Source: JAXGZG01 sp040771825
Lineage (GTDB): Bacteria; Bacillota; Sulfobacillia; Fermentithermobacillales; Fermentithermobacillaceae
Length of the DNA stretch: 64,000 nt
Assembly (NCBI GenBank): GCA_040771825.1
Contig: JAXGZG010000001.1
Span: 744,001 to 808,000 of the forward strand
Reading direction: 5' to 3'
The notes under the pieces were generated by a model. That model searched no databases. It saw only the letters and a program-made list of their open reading frames with translations, and had not been told where the DNA came from. Below, in pieces: positions 8,255 to 15,719 of the stretch (position 1 is its first letter; the number at the start of each line of letters is the position of its first letter). The translations under genes and the position numbers were made by a program.

Positions 8255-9295
8255 ATGAAAGAGCCTATTCTAAGAGCCAAAGACGTAGTCGTGAAGTTCA
8301 GCCTCCGAGGACAGATACTCACGGCCATCCGCCAAGCGTCCCTAGACCTTTATGAAGGAGAGACAATGGCTATCGTGGGAGAGTCCGGGTCCGGCAAGAG
8401 CGTCTTCACCAAGACTTTTCTGGGAATGCTTGACGCCAACGGTTGGGTTGACTCCGGCTCCATCATGTTTGAGGGCAAAGACCTAGCAAAGCTCAAAACC
8501 GAGGACGATTGGCTCAAGATTCGGGGTAAGAAGATCGCCATGATCTTCCAAGATCCCATGACCGCCCTAAACCCGCTCAGGACTGTGGGAATGCAAATAC
8601 GCGAAGTGCTTGAATTGCATCAGGGGCTACGGGGAGACGCAGCAAAAGATCGAACCGTCGAGATACTTAGCCAGGTTGGAATCGACAACCCAACTCTAAG
8701 GTATTCCCAATACCCCCACGAGTTTTCAGGCGGCATGAGGCAAAGAGTCGTTATCGCCATAGCTGTGGCGTGTAACCCCAGGATTCTTATCTGCGATGAG
8801 CCGACCACCGCCTTGGATGTGACTATTCAGGCTCAGATTCTAGAACTCATTCGGCGCCTTCAGAAGCAGTTGAACTTGACGATCATCTATATCACCCATG
8901 ATCTGGGTGTCGTGGCCAACGTTGCTGAGAAGGTGGCGGTCATGTATGCCGGCGATATTATCGAGTACGGCACCGCAGAGGAGATTTTCTATGATGCCCG
9001 TCATCCGTACACCTGGGCGCTGCTGTCCTCCCTACCTCAGCTCGGAGTCAGAGGAGAACCTCTCTACTCCATCAAAGGGACGCCTCCCAATCTTTTCGCG
9101 GATATCGAGGGCGACGCTTTCGCCCCGAGAAATCCTCAGGCTCTGAAGATCGACTTCGTAAAGCGGCCTCCCTATTTCCGGGTCTCCCCTACTCACATTG
9201 CCCGGACCTGGCTTCTTGACCCTAGGGCGCCCAAGATCGAACCGCCTCTTGCCATAAAGGCCATGCGAGCGAAGTACGGGGAAGGTGCGATATGA
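8255..9295 (+). CDS. oppD: Oligopeptide ABC transporter ATP-binding protein OppD
   Basis: Cytoplasmic ATPase of the importer, 346 residues. Walker A is GESGSGKS at 42-49, the Q-loop MIFQDPMTALNP, the signature FSGGMRQR, Walker B ILICDEPTTALD, and the H-loop ITHDLG. The C-terminal extension after about residue 255 is the oligopeptide-transporter-specific region but appears to lack the usual four-cysteine cluster. AGGAGG precedes the ATG. It overlaps oppF by an ATGA. Confidence 0.92.
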   Translation: MKEPILRAKDVVVKFSLRGQILTAIRQASLDLYEGETMAIVGESGSGKSVFTKTFLGMLDANGWVDSGSIMFEGKDLAKLKTEDDWLKIRGKKIAMIFQDPMTALNPLRTVGMQIREVLELHQGLRGDAAKDRTVEILSQVGIDNPTLRYSQYPHEFSGGMRQRVVIAIAVACNPRILICDEPTTALDVTIQAQILELIRRLQKQLNLTIIYITHDLGVVANVAEKVAVMYAGDIIEYGTAEEIFYDARHPYTWALLSSLPQLGVRGEPLYSIKGTPPNLFADIEGDAFAPRNPQALKIDFVKRPPYFRVSPTHIARTWLLDPRAPKIEPPLAIKAMRAKYGEGAI

Positions 9296-10233
9296 GAGAA
9301 CGAAAAGGTGAAATCCTTATCGACATTCAGGATTTGCGGGTAGAGTTCAAAGTCCGCGGTCGGAAGCCGTTTGTCGCCGTGAAAGACGTTTCGCTGCAGA
9401 TCCACAAAGGCGAGACGTTCGGACTTGTGGGCGAAACCGGTTCCGGCAAGACCACCATAGGGAGAGCCATCGTCAGGATCAATGAGACCGCCCACGGCGT
9501 GATAAGATTTCGGGGGAAACGGATAAATGGCGTGATTTCAAAGGAATTGGACCGGATGGTTACCCAGAAGATCCAGATGATATTCCAGGATCCTATGGCC
9601 TCTTTGAACGAGCGAGCCAAGGTTGACTATATCGTCTCTGAGGGCCTTTACAATACCAGGAACTACAAAGACGAGGCGGATCGCCAAACGAAAGTCGAAA
9701 AAGCCCTGTTGGAAGTAGGCCTTCTGCCTGAGTTTGCTTCGCGGTTTCCCCACGAGTTTTCAGGCGGGCAGCGCCAGCGCATAGGCGTGGCAAGAGCCCT
9801 CATTATGGAGCCGGAATTCATAATCGCAGACGAACCAATTTCATCTCTTGACGTGTCAATCAGGGCTCAGGTCCTGAACCTTCTGTCGGCGCTTCAGAAG
9901 GATAGAGGACTGACGTACATGTTCATCTCCCACGACCTTTCCGTGGTTCGGTTCATAGCCGACCGCATTGCGGTTATCCATAGAGGCCAAATCGTAGAGT
10001 TGGCGGAGACCGAAGAGCTCTTCCAGTACCCGCTCCATCCTTATACCCGGTCACTGTTGTCGGCCATTCCCACTCCCGATCCCCGTGTGGAGCGGGAAAA
10101 GAGGGTGTTGGTTTACGACCCCGAAAGCCACGACTACTCGGCAGATAAGCCCAAGTGGACGGAGATACGCCCCGGGCACTTTGTACTGGGAAATAGGCTT
10201 GAGTTGCTGCAATATCAGCAGATGTTCGGTTAG
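9292..10233 (+). CDS. oppF: Oligopeptide ABC transporter ATP-binding protein OppF
   Basis: Second ATPase of the importer, 313 residues. Walker A GETGSGKT (47-54), Q-loop MIFQDPMASLNE, signature FSGGQRQR, Walker B FIIADEPISSLD and H-loop ISHDLSVV are all present, so both ATP sites of the OppD/OppF pair look competent. It begins in an ATGA overlap with oppD and closes the importer operon. The next gene faces it 12 bp away. Confidence 0.92.
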   Translation: MRERKGEILIDIQDLRVEFKVRGRKPFVAVKDVSLQIHKGETFGLVGETGSGKTTIGRAIVRINETAHGVIRFRGKRINGVISKELDRMVTQKIQMIFQDPMASLNERAKVDYIVSEGLYNTRNYKDEADRQTKVEKALLEVGLLPEFASRFPHEFSGGQRQRIGVARALIMEPEFIIADEPISSLDVSIRAQVLNLLSALQKDRGLTYMFISHDLSVVRFIADRIAVIHRGQIVELAETEELFQYPLHPYTRSLLSAIPTPDPRVEREKRVLVYDPESHDYSADKPKWTEIRPGHFVLGNRLELLQYQQMFG

Positions 10234-10245
10234 GTTAAGTCAAGA

Positions 10246-10719
10246 CTAGAGGTGGAATCTTGCTCCGATTCCGTAGGCGTGGTACAGGTAAGTGGATAGG
10301 GCCGCGATTTGGATTGCTGACCAAACGAGCGCTGCGGTTGGGTTTTCCAGTACGGATTTGGAGGTTTCTCTTCGCTCTTCTACAAGCGGTCTGCGCCTTA
10401 CTAGTCCGTTGGCGTCACGAATCAAGATCAATTCCTCGCCGGAGACTCTATCCTCTGGCAGGTCTTGAGCATGCTCGCTTTCGGTGAATCCCATCGCCCG
10501 TGAGGGCTTTTGCTTGGGGTCAAACGCGAGAAGACCGGTTTTCCTGAGGTACACAAGCCAGGCGAGAAGTAGGTAAAGGGCCATGAACGCCGGCAGGAGT
10601 TGCGCCAGATAGTATAGGTTGCCAAAACCCCAACGGGCGAGAGCGTAAGATAGGCCGGTCGCTGCCGATGTCAGTCCCAATCCGAACAAGAAGGCTCTTG
10701 GCGATGTCACAGATATCAC
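10246..10719 (-). CDS. Small membrane protein of unknown function
   Basis: I do not recognise this 157-residue protein. It has hydrophobic segments at about 8-25, 33-57 and 128-148, with a charged loop between the second and third. The start is a GTG with no clear ribosome binding site; another GTG three codons in is equally possible. It is convergent with oppF and divergent from the NlpC/P60 gene. Confidence 0.5.
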   Translation of the reverse strand: MISVTSPRAFLFGLGLTSAATGLSYALARWGFGNLYYLAQLLPAFMALYLLLAWLVYLRKTGLLAFDPKQKPSRAMGFTESEHAQDLPEDRVSGEELILIRDANGLVRRRPLVEERRETSKSVLENPTAALVWSAIQIAALSTYLYHAYGIGARFHL

Positions 10720-10758
10720 CCAAGTAATAATATCACACGATAACCGAGGTGGTTGTCC

Positions 10759-11964
10759 ATGACTATGGGATTCACAGTCTCCTTAAGGTCCATCGCGCCT
10801 TTACGGTGCCTTCCCGCGCTCCTGCCTCTAGCGCTAGTATTCCTTTCCGCTTGCTCGCCGAGAGTGCTCAAGGTAGAGCCTCAGATCCCAGACGGGCAAG
10901 CTCAGGTCAGGATACAAAGTGGCATTTCGCGCTTCCTTGAATCCATCGATTTCTGTCCTAGAGAGGAGGTATTCAAAGTTCGGTGCCAAGTCGATGGGGG
11001 GAACGCCGTCCTCTCAGGGGAGGTATCAGACTCGGCTCACAAAACGGCTATGATTGAAGCTGTTTCCGATTTGGTGCCGGGAGTCAAGTTGGTGGATAGC
11101 ATCACTGTCCTCCCTGCTTCATCTCTAGAAGGCCGTCACCAGGCTATCGTGCGTGTCCCTGTCATCGACCTGGGGACTGCTCCTAACAGTGTTGGAGGCA
11201 ACGACACGGTGACACAAGCCCGCATGGGAGATCGGCTCAGGCTTCTGAAAGAAGATGAGGGCTGGTACCTCTGTCAGATGGACGATGGCTACTTGGGTTG
11301 GGTAAGGTCTTCAGACATATGGGTGACTGGCGATGACGCGGCCCGGTCGTTCTTCTCGGGGAAAGTTGCTCTGGTCACGGCCAAAATGGCCGCCGCATAC
11401 CGGCAGACCGGCGAAGATTCGGCGTTTACCGAAGACTTGGTTCAAGGGACCGTGCTGCCTCTACTTTCCATCGAAAACGATTGGGCGAGCCTAGAACTTC
11501 CAGGCGGCGGAGTGATTAGGGTCAGATCCGATGATGTGGCCGGTTTCCCCACCTACGATGCGGTGTTCTCGGAGAAGAAGGGTGCCCAAGGAATCTTGCA
11601 GACTGCCAAGCAGTACCTGGGTCTCCCCTATCTCTGGGGCGGCTGCACAGCCTACGGATTCGACTGCTCTGGTTTCACCCAGTTCTGCCTGAAAATGAAC
11701 AACTACCGAATCAGGCGCGACGCAGATATGCAGTATGAGCAGGGTGAGCCCGTGGAAGATCGGGCCGATCTCTTGCCCGGCGACCTTGTCTTCTTTCAGA
11801 CTTACAAAGAAGGAGCGTCACACGTGGGGATATACGTGGGCGATTCTCGCTACATACACTCGGGAAGCAATGGCGTGGCCATAAACAGTTTCGACAGCTC
11901 CCATGCCGATTACTCGGCCAACCTCGACGGCAAGTACTTGGGGGCCCGCCGGATGATCAAATAA
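10759..11964 (+). CDS. NlpC/P60 cell-wall peptidase lipoprotein with BON and SH3-like domains
   Basis: Probable D,L-endopeptidase that cuts peptidoglycan stem peptides outside the membrane. The ATG at 10759 follows GAGGTGG and gives 401 residues starting with a lipoprotein signal (lipobox FLSAC). Residues about 60-115 look like a BON domain ending in GVKLVDSITVLP. Next is an SH3-like stretch (LLKEDEGWYLCQMDDGYLGW), then the catalytic domain from about 275. Cys303 (FDCSG), His355 (HVGIYVG) and His367 (YIHSG) form the expected triad. BON with NlpC/P60 is an unusual combination. A hairpin terminator follows. Confidence 0.88.
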   Translation: MTMGFTVSLRSIAPLRCLPALLPLALVFLSACSPRVLKVEPQIPDGQAQVRIQSGISRFLESIDFCPREEVFKVRCQVDGGNAVLSGEVSDSAHKTAMIEAVSDLVPGVKLVDSITVLPASSLEGRHQAIVRVPVIDLGTAPNSVGGNDTVTQARMGDRLRLLKEDEGWYLCQMDDGYLGWVRSSDIWVTGDDAARSFFSGKVALVTAKMAAAYRQTGEDSAFTEDLVQGTVLPLLSIENDWASLELPGGGVIRVRSDDVAGFPTYDAVFSEKKGAQGILQTAKQYLGLPYLWGGCTAYGFDCSGFTQFCLKMNNYRIRRDADMQYEQGEPVEDRADLLPGDLVFFQTYKEGASHVGIYVGDSRYIHSGSNGVAINSFDSSHADYSANLDGKYLGARRMIK

Positions 11965-11970
11965 AACGCG

Positions 11971-12004
11971 GGCTGCCCATACCGGCGAACCGGCAAGGGC
12001 AGCC
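11971..12004. terminator. Bidirectional hairpin terminator
   Basis: GGCTGCCC pairs with GGGCAGCC, with a nested CCGG-CGAA-CCGG stem inside. It lies between two convergent genes. The following ATTTCT is only weakly T-rich, so efficiency is uncertain. Confidence 0.65.
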
Positions 12005-12031
12005 ATTTCTCGGAAGACCGTTGTCCCGTGT

Positions 12032-12865
12032 CTAGCCCACTGCGCCGCCTGCGGGGATCATAATGACCTGACCGGGGGTGACTTCGCTTTCAAGTGTGAG
12101 TCCCGGGTTGAAGGTAATGAGTTCCGCAGGGCTCAGGCCGAACCTGCCGGCGATTATGATGATTGTGTCGCCTTTCACCACGATGTAACGTCTGCCGCCA
12201 GGCATGTCTCCCGAGGGGGGAGTCACTGCCCCTCCTCTGGGGATACGGATTACGTCGCCGGGATAGATAAGATCAGGATTTCGAATCTGAGGATTCGCCC
12301 TGATGAGAACCTCCAGAGACACGCCGTACCGTTGAGCTATGAAGTACATGGTGTCCCCTGGCTGAACCACATAGTCAAGCACCGGGCCCGGGTGGGCAGG
12401 CGGAACAGCAGGAGGCGGCATGGTTGGCGGCGTTATTCCCGGTGAGATAATCAGGATGATACGGCACTTCTCAGCGATAGCCCGCAGCAGCCCCATCTGG
12501 CGCGCCTTCCGCCGGGATAGCCTCATCATGATACCTCTTGCTGTGGCGTCTTCCACATAGGGATCCAGCTTCAGGTACCCGCCGTCAAGCAGTTCGTTCT
12601 CTCTGGTATGGAGGAGGACTATGATCTGGCTAATGTCATCGGGTATGGAAATGTCGGCATACTGGCCGGGGATCTCCACGCCCAACGCCGCCATTAGTTC
12701 ATTGCAGTCTGTCATGACGTCTCTCTTCATATCGCAGAGTTCCTGAATCAGCTCAAGGCAGGAGGATTGGGGGGCGTGGGTGAGCAGCCTATCGTAGACA
12801 GGTACCAGCTCTCTTTCCCTTGACCAGGTGAAAACGCTCGATTCCGTCAAGACTTGGTCTGCCAT
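12032..12865 (-). CDS. Double-LysM domain protein, possibly spore-coat associated
   Basis: The 277-residue product has an uncharacterised N-terminal half with several cysteines and no signal peptide. Two LysM peptidoglycan-binding modules follow: YVVQPGDTMYFIAQRYGVS... (about 168-212) and RYIVVKGDTIIIIAGRFGLS... (about 225-270). LysM proteins without a signal peptide in spore-formers are often coat or cortex morphogenesis factors (SafA-like), but that is inference. GGAGGT precedes the ATG. It is convergent with the NlpC/P60 gene. Confidence 0.8.
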   Translation of the reverse strand: MADQVLTESSVFTWSRERELVPVYDRLLTHAPQSSCLELIQELCDMKRDVMTDCNELMAALGVEIPGQYADISIPDDISQIIVLLHTRENELLDGGYLKLDPYVEDATARGIMMRLSRRKARQMGLLRAIAEKCRIILIISPGITPPTMPPPAVPPAHPGPVLDYVVQPGDTMYFIAQRYGVSLEVLIRANPQIRNPDLIYPGDVIRIPRGGAVTPPSGDMPGGRRYIVVKGDTIIIIAGRFGLSPAELITFNPGLTLESEVTPGQVIMIPAGGAVG

Positions 12866-12945
12866 TTATCATACCTCCACCCTAAAACTACGATTCTCTT
12901 CACTCTATGAGAGGAGGCGGGTTTTTGTGACCAAGCGGAGAACAC

Positions 12946-12970
12946 AACAAAAAAGCCCCGTTTCCGGGGG
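12946..12970 (-). terminator. Intrinsic terminator of the small acidic protein gene
   Basis: On the minus strand a GCCCC(C)GG-AAA-CGGGGC stem is followed by TTTTTTGTTG, a classical rho-independent terminator 26 bp past the stop of the 12997-13260 gene. Confidence 0.85.
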
Positions 12971-12996
12971 CATGCATTGTAGATTGACAGCCGAGC

Positions 12997-13260
12997 CTAT
13001 TGGGGCTCTTCTGGGTCTTTTGGCCGAGGGCCCCTTCTGAACCTAGGAGCGGGCTCGGGCCACGGCCACATGCCTTCGTCTACAAACACGTCGTCTGGCT
13101 CTCTCCAGTTCCAGTCGTCATCCAAGTCAACGGGCCGATTATCGTCCTGCTCGTATGCCACGGGCAGTTCGGGGTAAAACGGGTCAAACTGCTCATGGTA
13201 AAACGGCGTCTCCAGCGGGAAGTCTTCCGGAGAACGGGGCACCGGACGTTCGTCCTTCAA
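12997..13260 (-). CDS. Small acidic, Trp/Pro-rich protein of unknown function
   Basis: I do not recognise this protein. A TTG start at 13260 is chosen because AAAGGAGGG lies 7 bp before it; the upstream ATG at 13278 has no binding site and would place that signal inside the gene. The product has 87 residues, rich in Asp, Glu, Pro, Trp and Tyr, with a basic patch (PRFRRGPRPK) near the end. There is no membrane segment. It has its own terminator and sits beside a LysM gene; a spore-surface role is possible but unsupported. The IS30 element inserted just upstream. Confidence 0.6.
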   Translation of the reverse strand: MKDERPVPRSPEDFPLETPFYHEQFDPFYPELPVAYEQDDNRPVDLDDDWNWREPDDVFVDEGMWPWPEPAPRFRRGPRPKDPEEPQ

Positions 13261-13300
13261 GGCTTTCCCTCCTTTCATGGGAATATGTTTCCCTAGCCAA

Positions 13301-13314
13301 GGGGACTGAATACC
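13301..13314. repeat. Left target-site duplication of the IS30 element
   Basis: GGGGACTGAATACC here is repeated exactly at 15028-15041 on the far side of the element, in direct orientation. This is the expected footprint of insertion, although most IS30 elements duplicate only 2-3 bp. Confidence 0.8.
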
Positions 13315-15027
13315 GGTTAAATGTAAAAGTAACTTCTAGGGAACAGGAATTTGAGAAATTCCAAGGGTAAGTTCCGTTTTGGGCCGTGTTTTCTTGCGAG
13401 AAATGCCACTTGGGTATGGTACTGTTTGAGGTGAAGTATCCGGCGGGCCGAAAAAGGGCGTGGCAATTTCGCCTCGAACCGGAGGTTTTTCAAAGTAACT
13501 TCCGGTCCGCGGATGGCGATTTTGGATTGAGTTTTGCGCCCGATTACGATTTCGCCGGTCGTCTTCAAGCCATTACTTTCTAAGGAGAAATGGCTTGAGG
13601 GTTACTTCGTCGGGCGGGATGCGTGTGATAGCCAGTTTGGGGATTACACTCTCGGGTAAAAGCAATCTGGCCAGTTCAAACGCACACCGCCCGTTTAAAT
13701 TGTCCCTGCTTAGGCTGTTCACGTGATTACGGACGAGGAAAACTTGGGCTTGCGTCAGTTCGTCAAAAGAACTCCCCTTGGGTAAGACCCGCCGGATTTC
13801 AACGTGTGATTTTTCTACCCCGGGTTTCTGCCAAGAGGCTTGCGGATCGCAGTAGAAAACCCTTGTTCTGCGTTTGCCGCACGGAGAAAGCTCCAGGCCT
13901 TTTGGGTCTTTGAACTCGGAACCGTTGTCCGTAAGGATTACCGGGAAGGTCTTTTTGAAGACGCTAAGCCCCAAAAGGTCTTCCAGGTTGTTAAAAACCT
14001 CCAGAACGGCCGCCTGGGTCTTGGATTCCAACAAAAAGGCTAAAAGCAGACTGCTTGGGCGGAAATATTGAGTGAGAAGAACCTTTTGGGTGCCTTTGGC
14101 GCCTTCCACAGTGTCCATTTCAACCACCGGGGTGTCCGGGTTTTCTCTTAAATATTGCTGGAAGTCTTGGTATGTACGCCCTAGGCGGTAGTTGGGGTGA
14201 GGGGCGCGTTCCTGTTGCCTTTTTCGGCGCTTTTTGTAACGAACTCTGCGTGGCATGTCTATGTTCCTGAAAGAGAAATACCCCCGGCCTATGTAGGTGT
14301 AAAGAGTTTTGACTTTGACAGGCAGTTCCTCTTTGTGGTTGCACCAAATGTGGTGAAGAGACTGCCCTTTCTTGACAAGGGGACTTAAAAAGAGGTCCAT
14401 TTCCTCCAATTCATCTTCCGTGAGGTTTATGCCCTCCCGGGACTCTACGAGTTTCGTGCGGTACTTCTTCTCGGCCACTTTGGCTTCATAAACCCTCTTT
14501 AGCCGATGGCATTTTCGAATCTCTTCGCAGCTATTACAGACATAGGGAGGTTTAAGAAGCGTGGGGCATAGGATGGGCTCGTACTCTTTGCAGAGTTCGT
14601 TGCAATCTCTGGCCACGCATTTGCGGCAGAAATCCGAGGCACAATTAGGATACCAACCGCAAAGCCCTTGAACAGAGCAAGTTTGACGCTTGGCGCACAT
14701 GTTTTTGGGGACGCCGAAGCTTTTGGGTTTTATCACCGTGAGATTGCGGAGAACCTCCTTGGACACGGTGCTGGGGTCCTTGGCAAGCTCCTCTCCAATC
14801 TGCCTAAAAGTCTTTCCACGAATGAGGCCCTCCTGGATAATGCAGCGATCATCGAGAGTAAGATGCTTGTGCTTCCTGCTTTCAAAAGTCTCTCTTTGAG
14901 CCACGGCTCGTCCCTCCGATCTAGCGACGGCTAAATCGGAATCGGGCACTTCAATCCTAAACCAAAGACTTTGCCAGAGTAAATTCTGCTTTTCTCAGAA
15001 ACACTGGAACTTACTTTTACAATCAAG
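13315..15027 (-). mobile_element. IS30-family insertion sequence
   Basis: The element is about 1.71 kb, bounded by imperfect inverted repeats. The left one (13317-13336) and the complement of the right one (15007-15026) share TGTAAAAGTAA at the core and match at 17 of 20 positions. A 14-bp direct repeat flanks both. It carries one transposase gene on the minus strand. The 258 bp between the transposase stop and the left end is non-coding and has further copies of the AAGTAACTTC or GTAAGTTCC motif (about 13367 and 13493), possibly extra transposase binding sites. The gene appears intact, suggesting a recent insertion. Confidence 0.88.
13573..14904 (-). CDS. IS30-family transposase
   Basis: DDE transposase, 443 residues from a GTG at 14904, chosen because GGAGGG lies 7 bp upstream. 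An N-terminal helix-turn-helix (LTLDDRCIIQEGLIRGKTFR onward) recognises the element ends. A cysteine-rich zinc-ribbon-like insertion follows (about 70-135, including PPYVCNSCEEIRKC), as in clostridial IS30 proteins. The catalytic residues are Asp264 (VVEMDT), Asp326 (ILTDNGSEF) and Glu364 (GVEKSHVE). No frameshift or stop interrupts it, so it is probably active. Confidence 0.92.
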   Translation of the reverse strand: MAQRETFESRKHKHLTLDDRCIIQEGLIRGKTFRQIGEELAKDPSTVSKEVLRNLTVIKPKSFGVPKNMCAKRQTCSVQGLCGWYPNCASDFCRKCVARDCNELCKEYEPILCPTLLKPPYVCNSCEEIRKCHRLKRVYEAKVAEKKYRTKLVESREGINLTEDELEEMDLFLSPLVKKGQSLHHIWCNHKEELPVKVKTLYTYIGRGYFSFRNIDMPRRVRYKKRRKRQQERAPHPNYRLGRTYQDFQQYLRENPDTPVVEMDTVEGAKGTQKVLLTQYFRPSSLLLAFLLESKTQAAVLEVFNNLEDLLGLSVFKKTFPVILTDNGSEFKDPKGLELSPCGKRRTRVFYCDPQASWQKPGVEKSHVEIRRVLPKGSSFDELTQAQVFLVRNHVNSLSRDNLNGRCAFELARLLLPESVIPKLAITRIPPDEVTLKPFLLRK

Positions 15028-15041
15028 GGGGACTGAATACC
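15028..15041. repeat. Right target-site duplication of the IS30 element
   Basis: Exact second copy of GGGGACTGAATACC, adjoining the right end of the element. It lies only 12 bp before the lexA -35 region, so the insertion just spared the lexA promoter. Confidence 0.8.
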
Positions 15042-15053
15042 CCAAACTTGCGT

Positions 15054-15083
15054 TTGCTTTAGCCCGGCAGAACATGGTAAACT
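15054..15083 (+). promoter_or_regulatory. Predicted lexA promoter
   Basis: TTGCTT (15054-15059) and TAAACT (15078-15083) with an 18-bp spacer fit a sigma-A promoter. The -10 lies inside the palindrome described next, so a bound repressor would block it. Confidence 0.55.
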
Positions 15084-15090
15084 AATGTTC
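15070..15090. promoter_or_regulatory. Palindrome upstream of lexA, probable LexA operator
   Basis: GAACAT-N9-ATGTTC is a perfect inverted repeat over the predicted lexA -10. Known Gram-positive LexA boxes are GAAC-N4-GTTC; this has the same half-site sequence with a much wider gap (GAAC-N13-GTTC). The position suggests autoregulation, but the site was not found upstream of recA in this window. Confidence 0.55.
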
Positions 15091-15106
15091 GAGGGGAGGG
15101 CATATC

Positions 15107-15718
15107 ATGGACAAACTCACAACTCAACAGGCCAGAGTGCTTGAAGCCATCAAACAGATTATCCAGGAAACGGGGTACCCTCCTTCGGTGAGAGAGCTAG
15201 GCGAAAGGCTCGGCCTCAAGTCTACGGCCACGGTCCATACTCATCTGCGGAATCTCGAACGAAAGGGCTTTCTCAAGCGAGAAGCTCAGAAGTCCCGGGC
15301 ATTCAACATCACAGAGAGTCCTCCAGAGAAATACCCCCGTTCGGCAGTCATGGTCCCCATCGTAGGAGTGGTAAGAGCGGGAACCCCGGTCTTGGCCGTT
15401 GAGAACATCGAGGATGTAGTCCCGTTCCCCCGACACTTTGTCAAGAGCGAAAACGTCTTTCTTCTCAAAGTCGAAGGTGACAGCATGATAGGAGCCGGAA
15501 TCTACCATGGCGACTATGTCCTAGTTAGACAGCAGGACAATGCCGATAATGGCGATATTGTGGTAGCGCTGCTTGAAGACGAAGCAACCGTCAAGACCTT
15601 CTTCAGAGAGAAGAACGCAGTACGTCTGCAGCCCGAAAATCCAGAGATGGAGCCGATTATCGCACGGTCCGTCAAGATACTAGGAAGGGTCATGGGGTTG
15701 TACCGTCCGATGCACTGA
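15107..15718 (+). CDS. lexA: LexA SOS repressor / S24 self-cleaving protease
   Basis: Represses DNA-damage genes and cleaves itself when stimulated by RecA filaments. The 203-residue product has an N-terminal winged helix (about 1-65, PSVRELGERLGLKS as recognition region). The cleavage site is Ala91-Gly92 (VRAGTP), with catalytic Ser126 (GDSMIGAG) and Lys163 (EATVKTF). GAGGGGAGGG precedes the ATG. It is convergent with the ynbB gene, with a single base between the two stops. Confidence 0.95.
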   Translation: MDKLTTQQARVLEAIKQIIQETGYPPSVRELGERLGLKSTATVHTHLRNLERKGFLKREAQKSRAFNITESPPEKYPRSAVMVPIVGVVRAGTPVLAVENIEDVVPFPRHFVKSENVFLLKVEGDSMIGAGIYHGDYVLVRQQDNADNGDIVVALLEDEATVKTFFREKNAVRLQPENPEMEPIIARSVKILGRVMGLYRPMH

Positions 15719-15719
15719 C

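Noticed and set aside
13317..13568. An 83-codon minus-strand frame at the left end of the IS element
   Set aside because: It starts in the non-coding end, has no binding site, and overlaps the inverted repeat; it is not a second transposase frame.
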